From assembly GCA_030426005.1 (NCBI GenBank), contig JAUHZM010000120.1, positions 1-8,596 on the forward strand: 8,596 nucleotides of DNA. Reading direction: 5' to 3'. Each line of letters begins with the position of its first letter. Within the stretch, counting starts at the first letter, position 1. The position numbers and the translations under genes were made by a program. The stretch comes from Gammaproteobacteria bacterium. Its GTDB lineage: Bacteria; Pseudomonadota; Gammaproteobacteria; Arenicellales; Arenicellaceae. The notes under the pieces were generated by a model. It searched no databases. It worked only from the letters and a program-made list of their open reading frames with translations, and was not told where the DNA came from. This document shows, piece after piece, positions 7,146 through 8,596 of the stretch.

Positions 7146-8050
7146 AGGCAAAACGTACTTGGGCACATCGAGTTGCACGTGAACCACTCACGCATTTTTG
7201 TGTCATCGGCCTATGTCTGTTTGCCGTTGATGCATCGCTAAACCCGCAAGGGGCTGAGCAGTCACGAAAGCAGATTCACGTCAGCGAAAATCGAATTCAG
7301 CACCTGGCAAGCACCTATCAAACCACCTTTGGTCGCCCGCCTGACGAACAGGAGCTAAGCGCACTGGTCGATGACTTCATAATCGAAGAAATCGCCGTCC
7401 GCGAGGCCACTGCCATGGGGCTGGATCAGGATGACAAGATAGTGCGCCGTCGCATGCGTCAAAAGTTTTTATTTACCCTTGAAGATATGGATGGCCTGAA
7501 ACCACCAACAGACGTCGCGCTAAAAAATTGGTTTGATGCGCACCAGAGCAAGTATCAGGTGCCCGCGACCATTTCATTCGAGCACGCATTGTGGTCGAGC
7601 GACCGCCACGGCATTGCTGCTGAAAATCTGGCGACAGAGGCACTGGCTCAGTTAAAACTGCAGCCGGACTGGCACCCAAACAACGACTCTGGGCTGTTTC
7701 CATCGCACTACACACGCGCCACTCAGGCTGAGATCAAAAGCACGTTGGGCGCTGACGTGGTTAATTCCCTATTCGCCGCAGAGACCTCAAACTGGTTTGG
7801 CCCGATCCACTCTGTCTACGGCCAACATCTGTTTCGCGTAACGGAAAAGCGACCGAGTCAGCCAGCGAACTTTGCTGAAGTCAAAGCGCTGGTTGCGTCA
7901 GACTGGATGGCATCTCAACGCGAAGAGCTTCGAACGCAAAGCCTGGCTAAGCTGAAAGCGTATTATCAAATAGATGTAGCCTGGCCTGACAATACTCTGC
8001 CACAGCGTGCAGCGGCTTCGCCCAACATCGAGACCCCATCAACCCCATGA
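7142..8050 (+). CDS. Membrane-anchored parvulin-type peptidyl-prolyl cis-trans isomerase
   Basis: A 302-residue protein of the PpiC/SurA-like foldase group, which speeds proline isomerisation in exported proteins. A basic N-terminus is followed by the hydrophobic segment 16-30, probably an uncleaved anchor leaving the rest in the periplasm. Residues 45-135 are a helical, charged region like the SurA-type chaperone segment. The parvulin domain spans about 142-236: it opens with ISFEHAL (His148) and closes with WFGPIHSVYGQHLFRV (218-233, His229), the family's usual ends; the middle is divergent, so activity is likely but not certain. Residues 238-275 form a final helix, then a Pro- and Ala-rich tail. 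The ATG overlaps the DUF3604 stop as ATGA and has no good ribosome site of its own, which implies coupled translation and perhaps a dedicated client in its neighbours. Confidence 0.88.
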   Translation: MKAKRTWAHRVAREPLTHFCVIGLCLFAVDASLNPQGAEQSRKQIHVSENRIQHLASTYQTTFGRPPDEQELSALVDDFIIEEIAVREATAMGLDQDDKIVRRRMRQKFLFTLEDMDGLKPPTDVALKNWFDAHQSKYQVPATISFEHALWSSDRHGIAAENLATEALAQLKLQPDWHPNNDSGLFPSHYTRATQAEIKSTLGADVVNSLFAAETSNWFGPIHSVYGQHLFRVTEKRPSQPANFAEVKALVASDWMASQREELRTQSLAKLKAYYQIDVAWPDNTLPQRAAASPNIETPSTP

Positions 8051-8596
8051 AGCAACTACTTCACGCCTTCTTAGCTGCCATGATCCTGTTACCAAGCATC
8101 ACGACAGCGCATGAGGTTCGGCCTGCTCTGCTTCTGATTCAGGAGCAAGCTCAGCATCATTACAAGCTAATGTGGAAAGTGCCAGCACGCGGTGACACGC
8201 GCTTAAATCTCAATGTGGTGTTACCACCCAACTGTCAGACACAAGGTACGGTCAGCAATATGGCAGCCGACGGCGCGCTGATACAACGTTGGGCCAGCGT
8301 TTGTGAAGATGGACTCCAAGGCAAACCCATACGGATACAAAACCTGCCGCTGAGCCTCACCGACGTCGTTGTGCACTATGAGCCAGCGTCAGGAGATACC
8401 CAGACCTACCGACTAACAGGCGAGCAGGCTGAGGTGCGCATCGACCACGAAGCAGATCATGCCTACGCTGCCGGAGCCTACTTTGGCTTGGGCGTTGAAC
8501 ACATTTTATTCGGCTACGACCATGTGTTATTCGTGATCCTGCTGACCCTCATAGCAACCAGCATTCGCTCGCTGCTCTGGGCCGTTAGTGTCTTTA
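8047..8596 (+). CDS. HupE/UreJ-family membrane protein, partial (C-terminus beyond right edge)
   Basis: The first 183 codons of a probable metal (nickel- or cobalt-type) permease-like protein. Residues 1-21 are a signal peptide ending T-T-A, so the mature chain would begin with His22 in HEVRPALL, a typical opening of this subgroup. Residues 22 to about 140 form a soluble periplasmic domain with Cys63 and Cys86 that could pair. The membrane part begins around 143 with YFGLGVEHILFGYDHVLFVILL (given in two parts: 145-154 and 155-166). This includes His152-x5-Asp158-His159, the motif known from HupE nickel permeases. Classical HupE proteins lack such a long N-terminal domain, so this is the longer HupE/UreJ variant. 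The ATG overlaps the isomerase stop as ATGA. Metal specificity cannot be read here, and a non-transport role is possible. Confidence 0.9.
   Translation, partial: MKQLLHAFLAAMILLPSITTAHEVRPALLLIQEQAQHHYKLMWKVPARGDTRLNLNVVLPPNCQTQGTVSNMAADGALIQRWASVCEDGLQGKPIRIQNLPLSLTDVVVHYEPASGDTQTYRLTGEQAEVRIDHEADHAYAAGAYFGLGVEHILFGYDHVLFVILLTLIATSIRSLLWAVSVF

Noticed and set aside
1..8596. Mobile element, CRISPR array, tRNA or phage gene
   Set aside because: No transposase or integrase motifs, terminal repeats, regularly spaced repeats or cloverleaf-like sequence were found on reading through.

Overview
The window holds two three-gene operons that diverge from one 399-base intergenic region (4758-5156). 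The organism looks like a Gram-negative bacterium with an outer membrane: there is a TonB-dependent receptor, two Sec-exported proteins, a lipoprotein and a membrane-anchored periplasmic foldase. The protein families and the balanced base composition suggest a free-living, probably aquatic, proteobacterium. A gammaproteobacterium is my guess, and nothing in the window fixes the lineage.

The left operon is read on the minus strand. It encodes a 765-residue TonB-dependent receptor, a 443-residue spinster-like major facilitator permease with a GTG start, and a secreted type-B carboxylesterase that runs off the left edge with 373 codons visible. Gaps between the genes are only 3 and 4 bases, and each downstream ribosome binding site lies inside the end of the gene before it. 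Together they read as an import route: the receptor takes an ester-like compound through the outer membrane, the periplasmic esterase cleaves it, and the permease moves a product across the inner membrane. The substrate is unknown.

The right operon is read on the plus strand. It encodes a DUF3604 lipoprotein with a PHP-like set of metal ligands, a membrane-anchored parvulin-type peptidyl-prolyl isomerase, and the start of a HupE/UreJ-type protein carrying the H-x5-DH motif of nickel permeases. The last two cut off at ATGA overlaps, so the three are probably translationally coupled. This trio is the most interesting part of the window. It may be a module that folds and metal-loads a cell-envelope hydrolase, but that is inference and no function is assigned to the set here.

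The intergenic region has back-to-back promoter candidates. One minus-strand -10 box (a perfect TATAAT) sits as the spacer of a perfect 6+6 dyad, which looks like an operator. A second 7+7 dyad lies in the leader of the DUF3604 gene. No regulator gene, RNA gene, mobile element, CRISPR array or terminator was seen.
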